64,000 nt of DNA from Streptomyces alfalfae (GTDB lineage: Bacteria; Actinomycetota; Actinomycetes; Streptomycetales; Streptomycetaceae). This document shows positions 16,290 to 25,654 of the stretch, in pieces. The stretch is taken from NCBI RefSeq assembly GCF_004127445.1, contig NZ_QEXM01000043.1:310001-374000 (forward strand), written 5' to 3'. The number at the start of each line of letters is the position of its first letter. Positions within the stretch are counted from its first letter, which is position 1. The notes under the pieces are model-generated. The model made no database searches. It was not told the origin of the DNA and worked only from the letters and a program-made list of their open reading frames with translations. The position numbers and the translations under genes were made by a program.

Positions 16290-18044
16290 TCAGCCCGCGT
16301 ACGGATCGGGCACGACGCCCGGCCTCGCGAGGAACGCGAAGTCGCAGCCCGTGTCCGCCTGGGTGATCTGCTCGCTGTAGAGCGCCCCGTAGCCCCGCTC
16401 GTAGCGGGCGGGTGGCGGCGTCCACTCGGCGCGCCTGCGCGCCAACTCGGCGTCGTCCACGCCGAGGTGGAGGGTGCGTCCGGGGACGTCGAGGGTGACG
16501 GGGTCCCCGGTGCGGACCAGCGCGAGCGGCCCGCCGACGTATGACTCGGGCGCCACGTGCAGCACGCACGCGCCGTACGACGTGCCGCTCATCCGCGCGT
16601 CGGAGATCCGCACCATGTCCCGCACGCCCTGCTTGAGCAGGTAGTCGGGGATCGGCAGCATCCCGTACTCGGGCATGCCCGGCCCGCCCTTGGGGCCCGC
16701 CCCGCGCAGCACGAGCACATGGTCGGGCGTGATGCCGAGGGACGGGTCGTGGATGGTCCGCTGCATCGTGCGGTAGTCGTCGAAGACGACGGCGGGGCCC
16801 GTGTGCCGCAGCAGCCGGGGCTCGGCGGCGATGTGCTTGATGACCGCGCCGTCGGGGCAGAGGTTGCCGCGCAGCACGGCGACGCCGCCCTCGCCGGCGA
16901 CCGGGTTGCTCCGCGGCCGGATGACGTCCTCGTCGTGCACGCGGGCCCCGGCGAGCTGCTCGCGCAGGGTGTCGTGGGCGACGGTGGGCCGGTCCAGGTG
17001 CAGCAGGTCGGTGATGCGCGACAGGAAGCCCGGCAGACCGCCCGCGAAGTGGAAGTCCTCCATGAGGTACTTCTCGCCGCCCGGCCTGACGTCGGCGAGC
17101 ACCGGCACCGTACGGGCGATGCGGTCGAAGTCGTCCAGCGTGAGCCGGACCCCGGCGCGCCCCGCCATCGCGATGAGGTGGATGACGGCGTTGGTGGAGC
17201 CGCCGAGCCCGAGGACCGTGGTCACCGCGTCCTCGAAGGCGTCCGCGGTCAGGATGTGCGAGAGCCGCCGGCCGGCGCGGACGAGGTCGACGATCCGCAG
17301 TCCGGACGCCGCCGCCATCCTGTCGTGCCCGGAGTCGACCGCGGGGACCGAGGACGCGCCGGGCACGGTCACGCCGAGCGCCTCGGCCGCCGCGGTGAGG
17401 GTGGAGGCGGTGCCCATCGTCATGCAGTGCCCGGGTGAGCGCGCGAGGCCGCTCTCCAGTTCGGTCAGCTCGCAGTCGCCGATGAGCCCGGCGCGGTGGT
17501 CGTCCCAGTACTTCCACATGTCGGTGCCCGAGCCGAGCGTCTCGCCCCGCCAGTGGCCCGGCAGCATCGGACCGGCCGGCACGAAGACGGCGGGCAGGTC
17601 GACGCTGGCGGCGCCCATGAGCAGCGCGGGCGTCGTCTTGTCGCAGCCGCCGAGCAGCACGGCGCCGTCCACCGGGTAGGAGCGCAGCAGCTCCTCGGTC
17701 TCCATGGCGAGGAGGTTGCGGTAGAGCATCGGGGTCGGCTTCTGGAAGGTCTCGCTGAGCGTCGAGACCGGGAACTCCAGCGGGAAGCCGCCCGCCTGCC
17801 ACACCCCGCGCTTGACGGCCTGGGCGCGGTCGCGCAGGTGGGAATGGCAGGGGTTGATGTCGGACCAGGTGTTGAGCACCGCGATGACGGGCTTGCCCAG
17901 GTGCTCCTCGGGGAGGTAGCCGAGCTGGCGGGTGCGGGCGCGGTGGCTGAAGGAGCGCAGCCCCGAGGAGACGCCGTCGCCGTACCACTGGCTGCTCCGC
18001 AGCTCCCGCGGCGCCCCGCCCCGCTCCGCCGCGGGCCCGGTCAC
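16290..18044 (-). CDS. IlvD/Edd-family sugar-acid dehydratase
   Basis: The 584-residue protein starts at GTG 18044, overlapping the aldolase-family stop as GTGA. Three conserved cysteines appear in NTWSDINPCHSHL, LLGGCDKTTPALLM and SPGHCMTMGTAS, the ligands of a [2Fe-2S] cluster in the arabinonate/xylonate/galactonate dehydratase branch. The reaction converts an aldonic acid to a 2-keto-3-deoxy acid. The partner aldolase-family gene supports a sugar-acid route over branched-chain amino acid synthesis. The exact sugar acid is open; L-arabinonate or D-galactonate would suit the pectin context. Confidence 0.88.
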   Translation of the reverse strand: MTGPAAERGGAPRELRSSQWYGDGVSSGLRSFSHRARTRQLGYLPEEHLGKPVIAVLNTWSDINPCHSHLRDRAQAVKRGVWQAGGFPLEFPVSTLSETFQKPTPMLYRNLLAMETEELLRSYPVDGAVLLGGCDKTTPALLMGAASVDLPAVFVPAGPMLPGHWRGETLGSGTDMWKYWDDHRAGLIGDCELTELESGLARSPGHCMTMGTASTLTAAAEALGVTVPGASSVPAVDSGHDRMAAASGLRIVDLVRAGRRLSHILTADAFEDAVTTVLGLGGSTNAVIHLIAMAGRAGVRLTLDDFDRIARTVPVLADVRPGGEKYLMEDFHFAGGLPGFLSRITDLLHLDRPTVAHDTLREQLAGARVHDEDVIRPRSNPVAGEGGVAVLRGNLCPDGAVIKHIAAEPRLLRHTGPAVVFDDYRTMQRTIHDPSLGITPDHVLVLRGAGPKGGPGMPEYGMLPIPDYLLKQGVRDMVRISDARMSGTSYGACVLHVAPESYVGGPLALVRTGDPVTLDVPGRTLHLGVDDAELARRRAEWTPPPARYERGYGALYSEQITQADTGCDFAFLARPGVVPDPYAG

Positions 18045-18943
18045 AGGGACCACCCCTGGACGATCGCGGCCACCTCTGCCCGCTCGGCGTCCGGCAGCAG
18101 GCTGCTCGGCGCCCGCACGTCGCGCCGGCACAGGCCGAGCGTCGCGAGGGCCTCCTTGACGACCGTGACGTTGTGCGCGGAGCCGTCGGCGGCCCGCAGC
18201 TCCTCGAAGCGGCGGATCTGCTCCCACACCTTCATGGCCAGCGGGTGGTCGCCGTCGCGCAGCGCCTCGATCATGCGCAGCGACAGCGCCGGGGAGACGT
18301 TCACGAGCCCGGAGGTGAAGCCGGTGGCGCCCGCCGAGAAGTACGAGGGCGCGTACGGCTCGGCGAGTCCGGCGACCCAGACGAAGCGGTCGAGCCCGGC
18401 GTCCCGCGCGAACCCGGCGAAGCGTGCGGCGTCCGGCACGGCGTACTTCACGCCGATGACGTTGGGGCAGGCGTCGGCGAGTTCGGCGAGCCGGGCGCCG
18501 GGCAGGCCCGCGTCCCGCAGGTAGGGGACGACGCCGAGGTCCGGCACGGCCTCCGCGACCGCCCGGTGGTAGGCGACCCAGCCCGCGTCGGAGACGTAGG
18601 GGTGGACGGGCTGATGGACCATCACCATGCTCGCCCCGTGCCCCTTCGCGTGCCGGGCGGCGGCGACCGCGGTCGGCACGTCGTGGCCCACTCCCGCGAG
18701 CAGCACGGCGCGGTCCGCGGCCTCGGCGTGGGTCAGCTCGACGACCTCACGGCGCTCGGCGGGCGAGAGGGCGTAGAACTCGCCGGTGTTGCCGTTCGGC
18801 GTGAGGGTGCGCACGCCGCCGTCGAGCAGCCGGCGCAGGATGACCCGGTGGGCCGCGCGGTCGATGCGGCCGTCCTCGGTGAACGGCGTCACCGGGATGG
18901 CCACGACGTCGGCGAGCGCGGCGCGCTGCGTCTCGAAGCTCAC
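18041..18943 (-). CDS. Dihydrodipicolinate-synthase-family lyase or dehydratase
   Basis: The 300-residue TIM barrel starts at GTG 18943 (GGAGG five bases upstream), overlapping the GntR stop. It shows TPNGNTGEFYALS for the substrate carboxylate and the Schiff-base Lys in NVIGVKYAVPD, with Tyr in VVPYLRD. In sugar-acid clusters this family acts as a 2-keto-3-deoxy acid aldolase or a deoxy-ketoacid dehydratase. It should use the product of the IlvD/Edd enzyme encoded next. It is unlikely to be the lysine-pathway enzyme because of its operon. Confidence 0.87.
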   Translation of the reverse strand: MSFETQRAALADVVAIPVTPFTEDGRIDRAAHRVILRRLLDGGVRTLTPNGNTGEFYALSPAERREVVELTHAEAADRAVLLAGVGHDVPTAVAAARHAKGHGASMVMVHQPVHPYVSDAGWVAYHRAVAEAVPDLGVVPYLRDAGLPGARLAELADACPNVIGVKYAVPDAARFAGFARDAGLDRFVWVAGLAEPYAPSYFSAGATGFTSGLVNVSPALSLRMIEALRDGDHPLAMKVWEQIRRFEELRAADGSAHNVTVVKEALATLGLCRRDVRAPSSLLPDAERAEVAAIVQGWSL

Positions 18944-19650
18944 TTCGCCTCCCCCTTCCCGGGGCCGGTGACCTGCCCGGGGACCTCGCCGGGGAAGGCA
19001 CGCCGCACGAACGACTCGATGTGCCGGTGCAGGGCCTCGGCGGCCCCGTCCTGGTCCCCGGCGAGGGCGAGCCGCAGGATCTGCTCGTGCTCGGTGGCCT
19101 CGCGGGCCCACGAGGGGTCGGCGGCCCAGGCGACCGCGGAGACGAGTGCGGCCTGGTCCCGCACGCCGTCGAGGAGCCGTCCGAGCAGCGGGTTGCCGCA
19201 GTCGATGTAGAGGGCGCGGTGGAACTCCCGGTTGGCCAGGGAGCGTTCGGCCGCGTCGTCGGCGGCGTCGGCCCGCTCCAGCGCCTCGCGCGCCGCCTCC
19301 AGGGGGGCGCCGCGCAGCACGGTGCGGCGCAGCGCCTCCGGTTCGAGGAGCAGCCGCACGTCGTAGACCTCGCGGGCCATGGCCGCGTCGACGGTGCGCA
19401 CGGCCCCGCCCTTGTACTGGCTCATCTCGACGAGGCCGGTCCCCGCGAGGGTCTTCAGGGCCTCGCGCACGGGCGTCTTGGAGACGCCGTACTCGCGGGC
19501 GAGTTCCGTCTCGATCAGGGGCTGCCCCGGGGCCAACTCACCCGTCAGGATGCGGTGTTTGACGGATTCGAGCACGTACTGCGTACGTGAGGGGATCGGC
19601 ACCGGGGCCGGCGCGGCAGCCGCCGGTGTCGAGGTCGGGACGGACGTCAT
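18940..19650 (-). CDS. GntR/FadR-family regulator
   Basis: The 236-residue protein has a winged helix-turn-helix (residues about 25-90; LIETELAREYGVSKTPVREAL) and an all-helical FCD effector domain with the Asp, Arg and His residues expected of a metal and ligand pocket. ATG 19650 has GAGGG five bases upstream; GTG 19656 is an alternative. It is first in a GTGA-linked operon with the aldolase-family and dehydratase genes, so it probably represses that operon until the sugar acid binds. Confidence 0.9.
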   Translation of the reverse strand: MTSVPTSTPAAAAPAPVPIPSRTQYVLESVKHRILTGELAPGQPLIETELAREYGVSKTPVREALKTLAGTGLVEMSQYKGGAVRTVDAAMAREVYDVRLLLEPEALRRTVLRGAPLEAAREALERADAADDAAERSLANREFHRALYIDCGNPLLGRLLDGVRDQAALVSAVAWAADPSWAREATEHEQILRLALAGDQDGAAEALHRHIESFVRRAFPGEVPGQVTGPGKGEAK

Positions 19651-19689
19651 GGGCACCCTCAGATCTCACATATCGCGTCTCATATATGA

Positions 19690-19702
19690 CGTACGAAGTA
19701 CG
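19690..19702. promoter_or_regulatory. Candidate GntR operator
   Basis: CGTACGAAGTACG is an inverted repeat of CGTAC with a 3-base centre. It sits directly downstream of the predicted transcription start of the GntR operon, where binding would block the polymerase. The 8-bp palindrome CATATATG (19681-19688) adjoins it. Confidence 0.5.
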
Positions 19703-19710
19703 ACGCGTAG

Positions 19711-19739
19711 AAGCTAAGAGGGCGCCCGGGGTTCGTCAA
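19711..19739 (-). promoter_or_regulatory. Promoter of the GntR-aldolase-dehydratase operon
   Basis: On the minus strand TTGACG (19739-19734) is followed after 17 bp by TAGCTT (19716-19711), a good match to the main vegetative promoter. Transcription should start near 19704. Confidence 0.6.
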
Positions 19740-19779
19740 CGGTTCTGACGAAACCAACGCGATGAGTTGTCCGCGCGGG

Positions 19780-20505
19780 TCAGCCGGACCGCCCCACCAC
19801 CAGCCAGCGCGCGGGCAGTTCGATGCGGCTGCCGTCGGCCGCGGACTCGGTCGTGACCAGCGGAAGCTCCCCCTCGGCGAGGACCGCCAGCCCCGCCGCC
19901 GCGAGATGGCGGGGCACGGCGTCGTCCACCACGTCGGCGGGCGTGAGGCCGTGCGCGAAGACGGGGGCGAGCTTGGGCGGCGGCCCGCCGGCGCTCCCGG
20001 CGAGACCGCGGAGCACGGGCCCCGCCGCCTCGGACAGCTCGACGAGGAAGGCCCTGCCGCGTTCGCCGGTCAGCGTCGCGATGGCGTCGGCCAGGGGCTG
20101 CCGGTCGGCGGGATCGCACTGGTGGAGCACGCCGCGCATATAGACGTCGGCGTCCCCCAGCTCCGTGTGGAGCAGCCCTGCCGCGTCCGCCTCCACGGCG
20201 TCGAGCCGCCGGAACTCCGCCCTGCCCGCGGGGTCGGCGCGCCGGGCGTGCTCGATCGCGGCGGCGGACAGATCGACCCCGATGACGCGGCGGAACCGGC
20301 CGGCGAGGTAGCGGGTCTGGGTGCCGTTGCCGCAGCCGAGGTCGACCAGGGGCCGCTCGCCGGACCCGAGGTGCGGTGCGAACAGGGCCAGGTGCCGGGC
20401 CGCGGCGAGGGCGGGCTCGGCGTCCCAGATGACGGCGCCCGACTCGGCGGGCGCCGCGCTCCAGAACGCCTCCCAGGCCTCTCTGTACCGACTCGTGACG
20501 CTCAT
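19780..20505 (-). CDS. Class I SAM-dependent methyltransferase
   Basis: The 241-residue protein has motif I LVDLGCGNGTQTRYLAG, the acidic end of strand 2 in VIGVDLSAAAI and a later segment ADVYMRGVLHQCDP. It belongs to the methyltransferase 11/25-like group and should be cytosolic. Substrate is unknown; the sequence does not match a named enzyme. ATG 20505 follows GGGGAG. It is separated from the SpoIIE gene by 89 bp containing a hairpin, so it probably has its own transcript. Confidence 0.8.
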   Translation of the reverse strand: MSVTSRYREAWEAFWSAAPAESGAVIWDAEPALAAARHLALFAPHLGSGERPLVDLGCGNGTQTRYLAGRFRRVIGVDLSAAAIEHARRADPAGRAEFRRLDAVEADAAGLLHTELGDADVYMRGVLHQCDPADRQPLADAIATLTGERGRAFLVELSEAAGPVLRGLAGSAGGPPPKLAPVFAHGLTPADVVDDAVPRHLAAAGLAVLAEGELPLVTTESAADGSRIELPARWLVVGRSG

Positions 20506-20523
20506 GCGGGGCTCCCCGGGGTG

Positions 20524-20552
20524 CGACGGTCGTCCGCCGCGGCGGACCGTCG
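20524..20552 (-). terminator. Terminator-like hairpin after the SpoIIE gene
   Basis: A stem built from CGACGGT (20524-20530) and ACCGTCG (20546-20552) encloses the 14-bp palindrome TCCGCCGCGGCGGA, with a 2-3 base bulge. It lies 43 bp beyond the stop of the minus-strand SpoIIE gene. Confidence 0.5.
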
Positions 20553-20594
20553 GATCGGTCTACCGCGCCGGGGGCGCACCCACAAGGCACCCGG

Positions 20595-23036
20595 TCACCG
20601 GGTGGGCAGGGGCAGTTCGAACCAGACCGTCTTGCCGTGGTTCGTCCGGCTCGTGCCCCACTCCGCGGCGAGCGCGCTGATGACGCGCAGGCCACGCCCC
20701 GACTCGTCGTCGGGGCCCGCGCTGAGCAGCGTCGGCAGCATGTGGTCGTCGTCCTCGACCTCGCAGGTCAGCGCCCGGGAGCGGACCAGGCGCAGATCGA
20801 CGCGGCTGCTGCGTGAGTGCCGTACGACGTTGGTGACCAGCTCGCTGACCAGCAGCTCCGCGGTGTCGGCGAGCTCCTGGAGCGACCAGGCCCGCAGCTG
20901 CCCGCGCACCAGCTCGCGGGCCCTGCCGACCTCGCTGGGGTCCGGGGCGAACCGCCACTGCGCCACGTGCTCGCCCGGGATGCCGTTGAGCCGGGCCATC
21001 AGGAGCGCCACGTCGTCCTTGCGGGCGCCGCCGGCGTTGAGGGCCCGTATGATCGCGTCGCAGGCGTCGTCCATGGACGCGGCGGGATGCGCGGCGGACT
21101 CGGTGAGCGTGGCGAGGCCGACGCCGATGTCCTCGCCGCGCACCTCCACCAGGCCGTCGGTGCACATCAGCAGCCGGTCTCCCGGCGCCACGCGCACGCG
21201 GACCGACTCGAAGGGGACGCCGCCGACCCCGATGGGCGCCCCCGTGGGCAGGTCGAGGAGTTCGCTGCGGCCGTCACCGGCACGGACCAGGACGGGCGGT
21301 ATGTGGCCCGCGTTGGCGAGGCGCAGCTCGCCCGCGATCGGGTCGTAGACCGCGTACAGACACGTCGCGAGATAGTGCTCGCCGAGCCGCTGCGCGAGGT
21401 CGTCGAGGTTGCGCAGGAGCTGCTCGGGCGGCAGGTCGAGAGCAGCCATGGTCTGCACGGCCGTGCGCAACTGACCCATCATCGCCGCCGAGTTGAGGCC
21501 GTGCCCCATCACGTCGCCGACGACGAGGGCGGTCCTCGACCCCGGCAGCTTCACGGAGTCGAACCAGTCGCCGCCGACCCGGCCGAGGAGCGTGCCCGGC
21601 AGGTAGCGGGTGGCGATGTCGCAGCCGGACATGCGCGGCTCGATGTGCGGCAGCATGCTGTCCTGGAGGGTGTCGGCGACGCTCTCCTGGTAGGTGTACA
21701 TGCGGGCGTTGTCGAGCACGAGGCCCGCGCGGGCGGCCAGTTCGGTGCCGGTGACGCGGTCCATGTCGTTGAAGACGGGCCGCTCCCGGTGACGGAGCAG
21801 GATCATGAAGCCGAGCACCACGTCGCGCGCCTTGAGCGGTACGACGAGCATCGAGCGGTGGTTGATCAGCGGCCGGATGTCGCGCTTCTCGAACTGCGAG
21901 GCGATGGCGTTGCCCATCTCCTCGGTGATGCGCGGCACGAGCACCGGGTCGCCGGAGGTCATGCACTGGAAGAACGGCGTGTGCGCGGGAAAGGGCATGG
22001 ACTCGCCGACCGGCACGACGTCGTCCCAGCGGCCCGGCTCGTCGGTGTGCTCCACGGCGACCCGGTGCCACAGGGTGGTCTCGTCCGGCGGCCCCTCCGG
22101 AAAGCCCTCGCCCGCCACGACCTGCTCGCGCAGATAGGTGCCCGCGACATCCGTGAAGCGCGGCACGACCGCCCTGCTGACCTCCGTGATCGTGCGCGAC
22201 AGATCGAGCGAGGAGCCGATGCGCCCGCTGACCTCGTTCAGGAACTCCAGGCGCTCGCGCACCGCCGCGTACTCCAGGTCCTCGCCCTCGTCGTCCGGCC
22301 CGGCGGCGGGGAGGCCGTGCGCCGCGACCCGCTCGGCGCGCTCCCTGCGGGCCTTGCGCTCGGCCCGCCTCGCGACACCCCAGTCGGGGGTGACCGGCAC
22401 CCGGTCGTGGTGGCTGAACTCCAGGACCGGATAGCCCAGTTCGAGAACCTGGGCGACGATGCGGGAGCTGTCCCCCACACTCATGCCGGGCAGGATCTCG
22501 GGCAGCCGGCCCGCAAGCTCGTCGGCCCCGGGGAAGTCCGTGTGCGGGGCGAAGCCGGGCGCGACGCGCTCGGCCCGCCCGCCGTGCCCCGCCCGCGCCT
22601 CGCGCCGTCCTTCCTCGGCCCCGGCCGACGGCGCGGCGTCGGCCGCCAGCACGAGCAGCCGCTCGGGGCCCGGTCCGGCCAGGGGGTACGCCCACCAGAG
22701 CACATCGGCGCGGTCGCCCCGCGGCCCCGGTGCGGTCAGCCGCGCGCGTCCGGCCGCCGGGTAGGCGATGCGGCGGTCGAGGGAGGTCTCCAGGTCGGGG
22801 CCGAGGCCGTCGTGGGCCCCGTAGCGCTCGTGGTCCTCGGGGATCGCGCCGTGCACGGGCAGCAGGTCGCCCACGGGGCGGCCGACCGCCTCCCCCTTGG
22901 CCCAGCCGAAGAGGCGGCGCGCGCCGACGCTCCAGTGCGAGACGAGACCGGCGGCGTCGACGACGACCACGGCCAGCGGTATGCGCCCCGCCACGGCACC
23001 GCGCTCCACCGGTCCGTCCGGAGTGCCCTGTCCCAT
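20595..23036 (-). CDS. PAS-GAF SpoIIE-type serine phosphatase with ATPase domain
   Basis: The 813-residue protein starts at ATG 23036 with AAGGAG seven bases upstream. In order it has a PAS-like sensor (about 17-120), a linker, a GAF domain (about 255-430), a PP2C/SpoIIE phosphatase (about 450-670; GGDWFD, GDVMGHGLNSAAM, DDVALLMARL) and a HATPase_c_2 anti-sigma-like domain (about 690-813; LLVSELVTNVVRHS). Such proteins switch anti-sigma-factor antagonists by dephosphorylation; the C-terminal domain may bind sigma or antagonist. No membrane segment is seen. No partner gene is adjacent. Confidence 0.92.
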   Translation of the reverse strand: MGQGTPDGPVERGAVAGRIPLAVVVVDAAGLVSHWSVGARRLFGWAKGEAVGRPVGDLLPVHGAIPEDHERYGAHDGLGPDLETSLDRRIAYPAAGRARLTAPGPRGDRADVLWWAYPLAGPGPERLLVLAADAAPSAGAEEGRREARAGHGGRAERVAPGFAPHTDFPGADELAGRLPEILPGMSVGDSSRIVAQVLELGYPVLEFSHHDRVPVTPDWGVARRAERKARRERAERVAAHGLPAAGPDDEGEDLEYAAVRERLEFLNEVSGRIGSSLDLSRTITEVSRAVVPRFTDVAGTYLREQVVAGEGFPEGPPDETTLWHRVAVEHTDEPGRWDDVVPVGESMPFPAHTPFFQCMTSGDPVLVPRITEEMGNAIASQFEKRDIRPLINHRSMLVVPLKARDVVLGFMILLRHRERPVFNDMDRVTGTELAARAGLVLDNARMYTYQESVADTLQDSMLPHIEPRMSGCDIATRYLPGTLLGRVGGDWFDSVKLPGSRTALVVGDVMGHGLNSAAMMGQLRTAVQTMAALDLPPEQLLRNLDDLAQRLGEHYLATCLYAVYDPIAGELRLANAGHIPPVLVRAGDGRSELLDLPTGAPIGVGGVPFESVRVRVAPGDRLLMCTDGLVEVRGEDIGVGLATLTESAAHPAASMDDACDAIIRALNAGGARKDDVALLMARLNGIPGEHVAQWRFAPDPSEVGRARELVRGQLRAWSLQELADTAELLVSELVTNVVRHSRSSRVDLRLVRSRALTCEVEDDDHMLPTLLSAGPDDESGRGLRVISALAAEWGTSRTNHGKTVWFELPLPTR

Positions 23037-23158
23037 GGCCGTGCTCCTTCCCGCGGCGGCGCGAGAATCTGAGGCGCCATCACCCACGGTACGACCGGGG
23101 CGTGTCGCGGTGGGGGGCAATGGCGAATTTGCCGGACGTCGGCGTCCTCCGGCGTACG

Positions 23159-23168
23159 CCCCCCCCCC
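23159..23168. repeat. Run of ten cytosines
   Basis: A C10 homopolymer lies in the 149-bp spacer between the MFS stop and the SpoIIE start. It is a site prone to slippage or sequencing error but does not touch a coding frame. Confidence 0.8.
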
Positions 23169-23185
23169 AGGGCCCCGCCCCGGCC

Positions 23186-25654
23186 TCAGTCCTCGTGGCC
23201 GAGCTGGAGGTCCCGCTCGGTGCGGCCGCCGCCCGCGACCTGGAGGACCGTGGCCACCGGCGGATAGCCCGCCGCGATGACGGTGTACTCGCCGGACGAC
23301 AGGTCGACGAAGCGGAACGTGCCGTCCGCCTCCGTGGTGAGGGTGTCCACGACGTTGCCCGCGGCGTCGAGCAGCGTCACGCGCGCGTCCTCGACGGGGC
23401 GGCCGCCACCGGCGCGCACGGTGCCGCGCAGCACCGCGCCGCCCGCCAGCTCCACGTCCTGGCGGGTCTCCCGCGAGGCCTGCACGCTGACGGGCAGCGC
23501 GGCGGGCCGGTAGGCGGGGGCGCTGGCCGCCAGGGTGTATTCGCCGGCCACCAGCTCGGTGATGACATAGCCGCCCTCGCGCCCGCTGCGGGTGGTGGCG
23601 ACCACCTCCCCGCGCACGTCGGTGAGGGTGACGGCGGCGTCCCTGACCGGCGTCCCGTCGGCCGTCACCACCGTGCCCGCGAGGCGGCCCGCACCGCCGA
23701 GCACCACGTCCAGCTCGACGGGACGCTCGCCGACGGTGACGGTCACGGCCTGCGGCTGGTGCCCGCCGGCCGCCGCGATCAGCACGAAGGACCCCGCCCC
23801 CGGCGTGACCAGGGCGTACCGCCCGTCCTCGCCGCTCGCGCCGCGCCCGATCTGCTGCCCGGCGACGTCGATGAGGGTCAGGGCGGCGCGGGGCACCGCG
23901 GTGCCGTCGGCGTGCTGCACGGCGCCGCAGACGGGGACGCCCGCCGGGTGCGCCGTGGCGCGGGCCTGCGGGATGGGCGCGGACCCGGCGGCGGCCGCGC
24001 CGGGAGAGGGGGCGCTCGGGAAGGCGGTGCCGGGCGGGGGCGTGGGCGCGGACGCGGACAAGAGGGGGGTCTCCTTGAGGAAGAAGGCGATCAGCGTGCC
24101 GAGGAGGAGCACCGGCACGAGGTAGAGGAAGATGCGGGGCATCGCGTCGGCGTAGGCCAGGACATAGCCCTCGCGCACCGGCGCGGGCAGCGCGTGGACG
24201 AGCTGCGGGGTGAGCGACTCGGCGTCGGCGGGGCCGGAGCCCGCGGGGACGCGCTCGGCGAGGGCGTCGGCGAGCCGGTCGGCGAAGAGGGTGCCGAAGA
24301 TCGCGGCGCCCACGCTGCCGCCGATCTGCCGGAAGTAGTTGTTGGCGCTGGTGGCGGTGCCCAGGTCGGCGGGGCGCACGGCGTTCTGCACGGCGAGGAC
24401 GAGGACGGGCATGACCAAGCCGATGCCCGCGCCGAGGACCGCCATCCAGAGGCTGTACTGCACCCGGGAGGTGTCCGCCTCCAGCCGCGACAGCAGCCAC
24501 ATGCCGACGACGGAGAGGGCGCCGCCGAGGACCGGGTAGATCCTGTAGCGGCCCGTGTGGGTGATGAGCTGTCCGGAGATGACCGAGGCGCCGACGAGGC
24601 CGCCCATCATCGGCAGCATCAGCAGGCCCGACTCTGTGGCGCTCGCGCCGTCGACCATCTGCAGGAACGTGGGCAGATAGCTGGCCGCCCCGAAGAGGGC
24701 GACGCCCACGATCACACTGACGAGGCCGGTGATGTTGAAGACCGGGTCGCGGAAGAGGCGCAGCGGGATGATCGGTTCTGCGGCGAATTTCTCGGCGACG
24801 AGGAACAGCAGGCCGCCGGCCACCGCCCCGGCGGCGAGCCCGAGGATGACCCGGTCGTCCCACGCGTACTCGGTCCCGCCCCAGCTCGTGAGCAGCACCA
24901 GGCAGGTCGACGCGGCGGCGAGCAGCAGCGCGCCCAGCACGTCGATGCGGGCCCGTCCCGCAGGCTTGGGCAGCTTGAGCACGAGGGTGATGACGAGCAG
25001 CGTGACCAGGCCGAAGGGCACGTTGAAGTAGAAGCACCAGCGCCAGGACGCGTGGTCGGTGAAGAAGCCGCCGAGCAGCGGTCCGGCGACCGAGGCGAGG
25101 CCGAACGCGGCGCCGATCAGGCCCATGTACCGGCCGCGCTGCCGGGGCGGCACGATGTCCGCGATGATCGCCTGCACGCCGATCATGAGGCCGCCCGCGC
25201 CGACGCCCTGGATCGCGCGGAAGGCGATGAGCTGGTCCATCGTCCGCGACCAGCCGGCGAGGGCCGAGCCCACGACGAAGACGACGATCGCGAACTGGAA
25301 GACGCCCTTGCGGCCGAAGAGGTCGCCGAGCTTGCCGTAGATGGGCAGGCCGATGGTGGAGGTCAGCAGATAGGCGGTGATGGCCCAGGACATCTTGTCC
25401 AGGCCGTGCAGCTCCCCGACGATCTTGGGGAGCGCCGTGGCGACGATCATCTGTTCGAGGGCGGCGAGCAGCAGGGCCAGCATCAGCCCGAAGAAGACCA
25501 TCCGTACGCGGCGGGGGCTGAGCCCGAGCGCCGCCGGATCAGGTGGTGGAGGCGGCGCCTGGCCGGCCCGCGGCCCACGGGGCGGCAGCGGCGCTGTCTC
25601 CACGGCCGCCGCGCCCTTCCGCCCGGCGGCCTTCACCGGCGTCGTCCCGCCCAC
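23186..25654 (-). CDS. DHA2-family MFS exporter with three C-terminal beta-sandwich repeats
   Basis: The 822-residue protein starts at GTG 25654 with GGGGAG six bases upstream. Residues about 50-530 form a 14-helix EmrB/QacA drug:proton antiporter (GKLGDLFGRKGVFQ; GPLLGGFFTD). After a Pro/Ala linker come three carboxypeptidase-regulatory-like repeats (about 570-655, 655-740, 740-822), each with a G-x-V start, a DG-P turn and a Y/F-x-L strand near GEYT. Both ends of a 14-helix protein face the cytoplasm, so these usually extracellular folds would lie inside. Substrate is unknown. The gene precedes SpoIIE by 149 bp on the same strand. Confidence 0.9.
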   Translation of the reverse strand: MGGTTPVKAAGRKGAAAVETAPLPPRGPRAGQAPPPPPDPAALGLSPRRVRMVFFGLMLALLLAALEQMIVATALPKIVGELHGLDKMSWAITAYLLTSTIGLPIYGKLGDLFGRKGVFQFAIVVFVVGSALAGWSRTMDQLIAFRAIQGVGAGGLMIGVQAIIADIVPPRQRGRYMGLIGAAFGLASVAGPLLGGFFTDHASWRWCFYFNVPFGLVTLLVITLVLKLPKPAGRARIDVLGALLLAAASTCLVLLTSWGGTEYAWDDRVILGLAAGAVAGGLLFLVAEKFAAEPIIPLRLFRDPVFNITGLVSVIVGVALFGAASYLPTFLQMVDGASATESGLLMLPMMGGLVGASVISGQLITHTGRYRIYPVLGGALSVVGMWLLSRLEADTSRVQYSLWMAVLGAGIGLVMPVLVLAVQNAVRPADLGTATSANNYFRQIGGSVGAAIFGTLFADRLADALAERVPAGSGPADAESLTPQLVHALPAPVREGYVLAYADAMPRIFLYLVPVLLLGTLIAFFLKETPLLSASAPTPPPGTAFPSAPSPGAAAAGSAPIPQARATAHPAGVPVCGAVQHADGTAVPRAALTLIDVAGQQIGRGASGEDGRYALVTPGAGSFVLIAAAGGHQPQAVTVTVGERPVELDVVLGGAGRLAGTVVTADGTPVRDAAVTLTDVRGEVVATTRSGREGGYVITELVAGEYTLAASAPAYRPAALPVSVQASRETRQDVELAGGAVLRGTVRAGGGRPVEDARVTLLDAAGNVVDTLTTEADGTFRFVDLSSGEYTVIAAGYPPVATVLQVAGGGRTERDLQLGHED

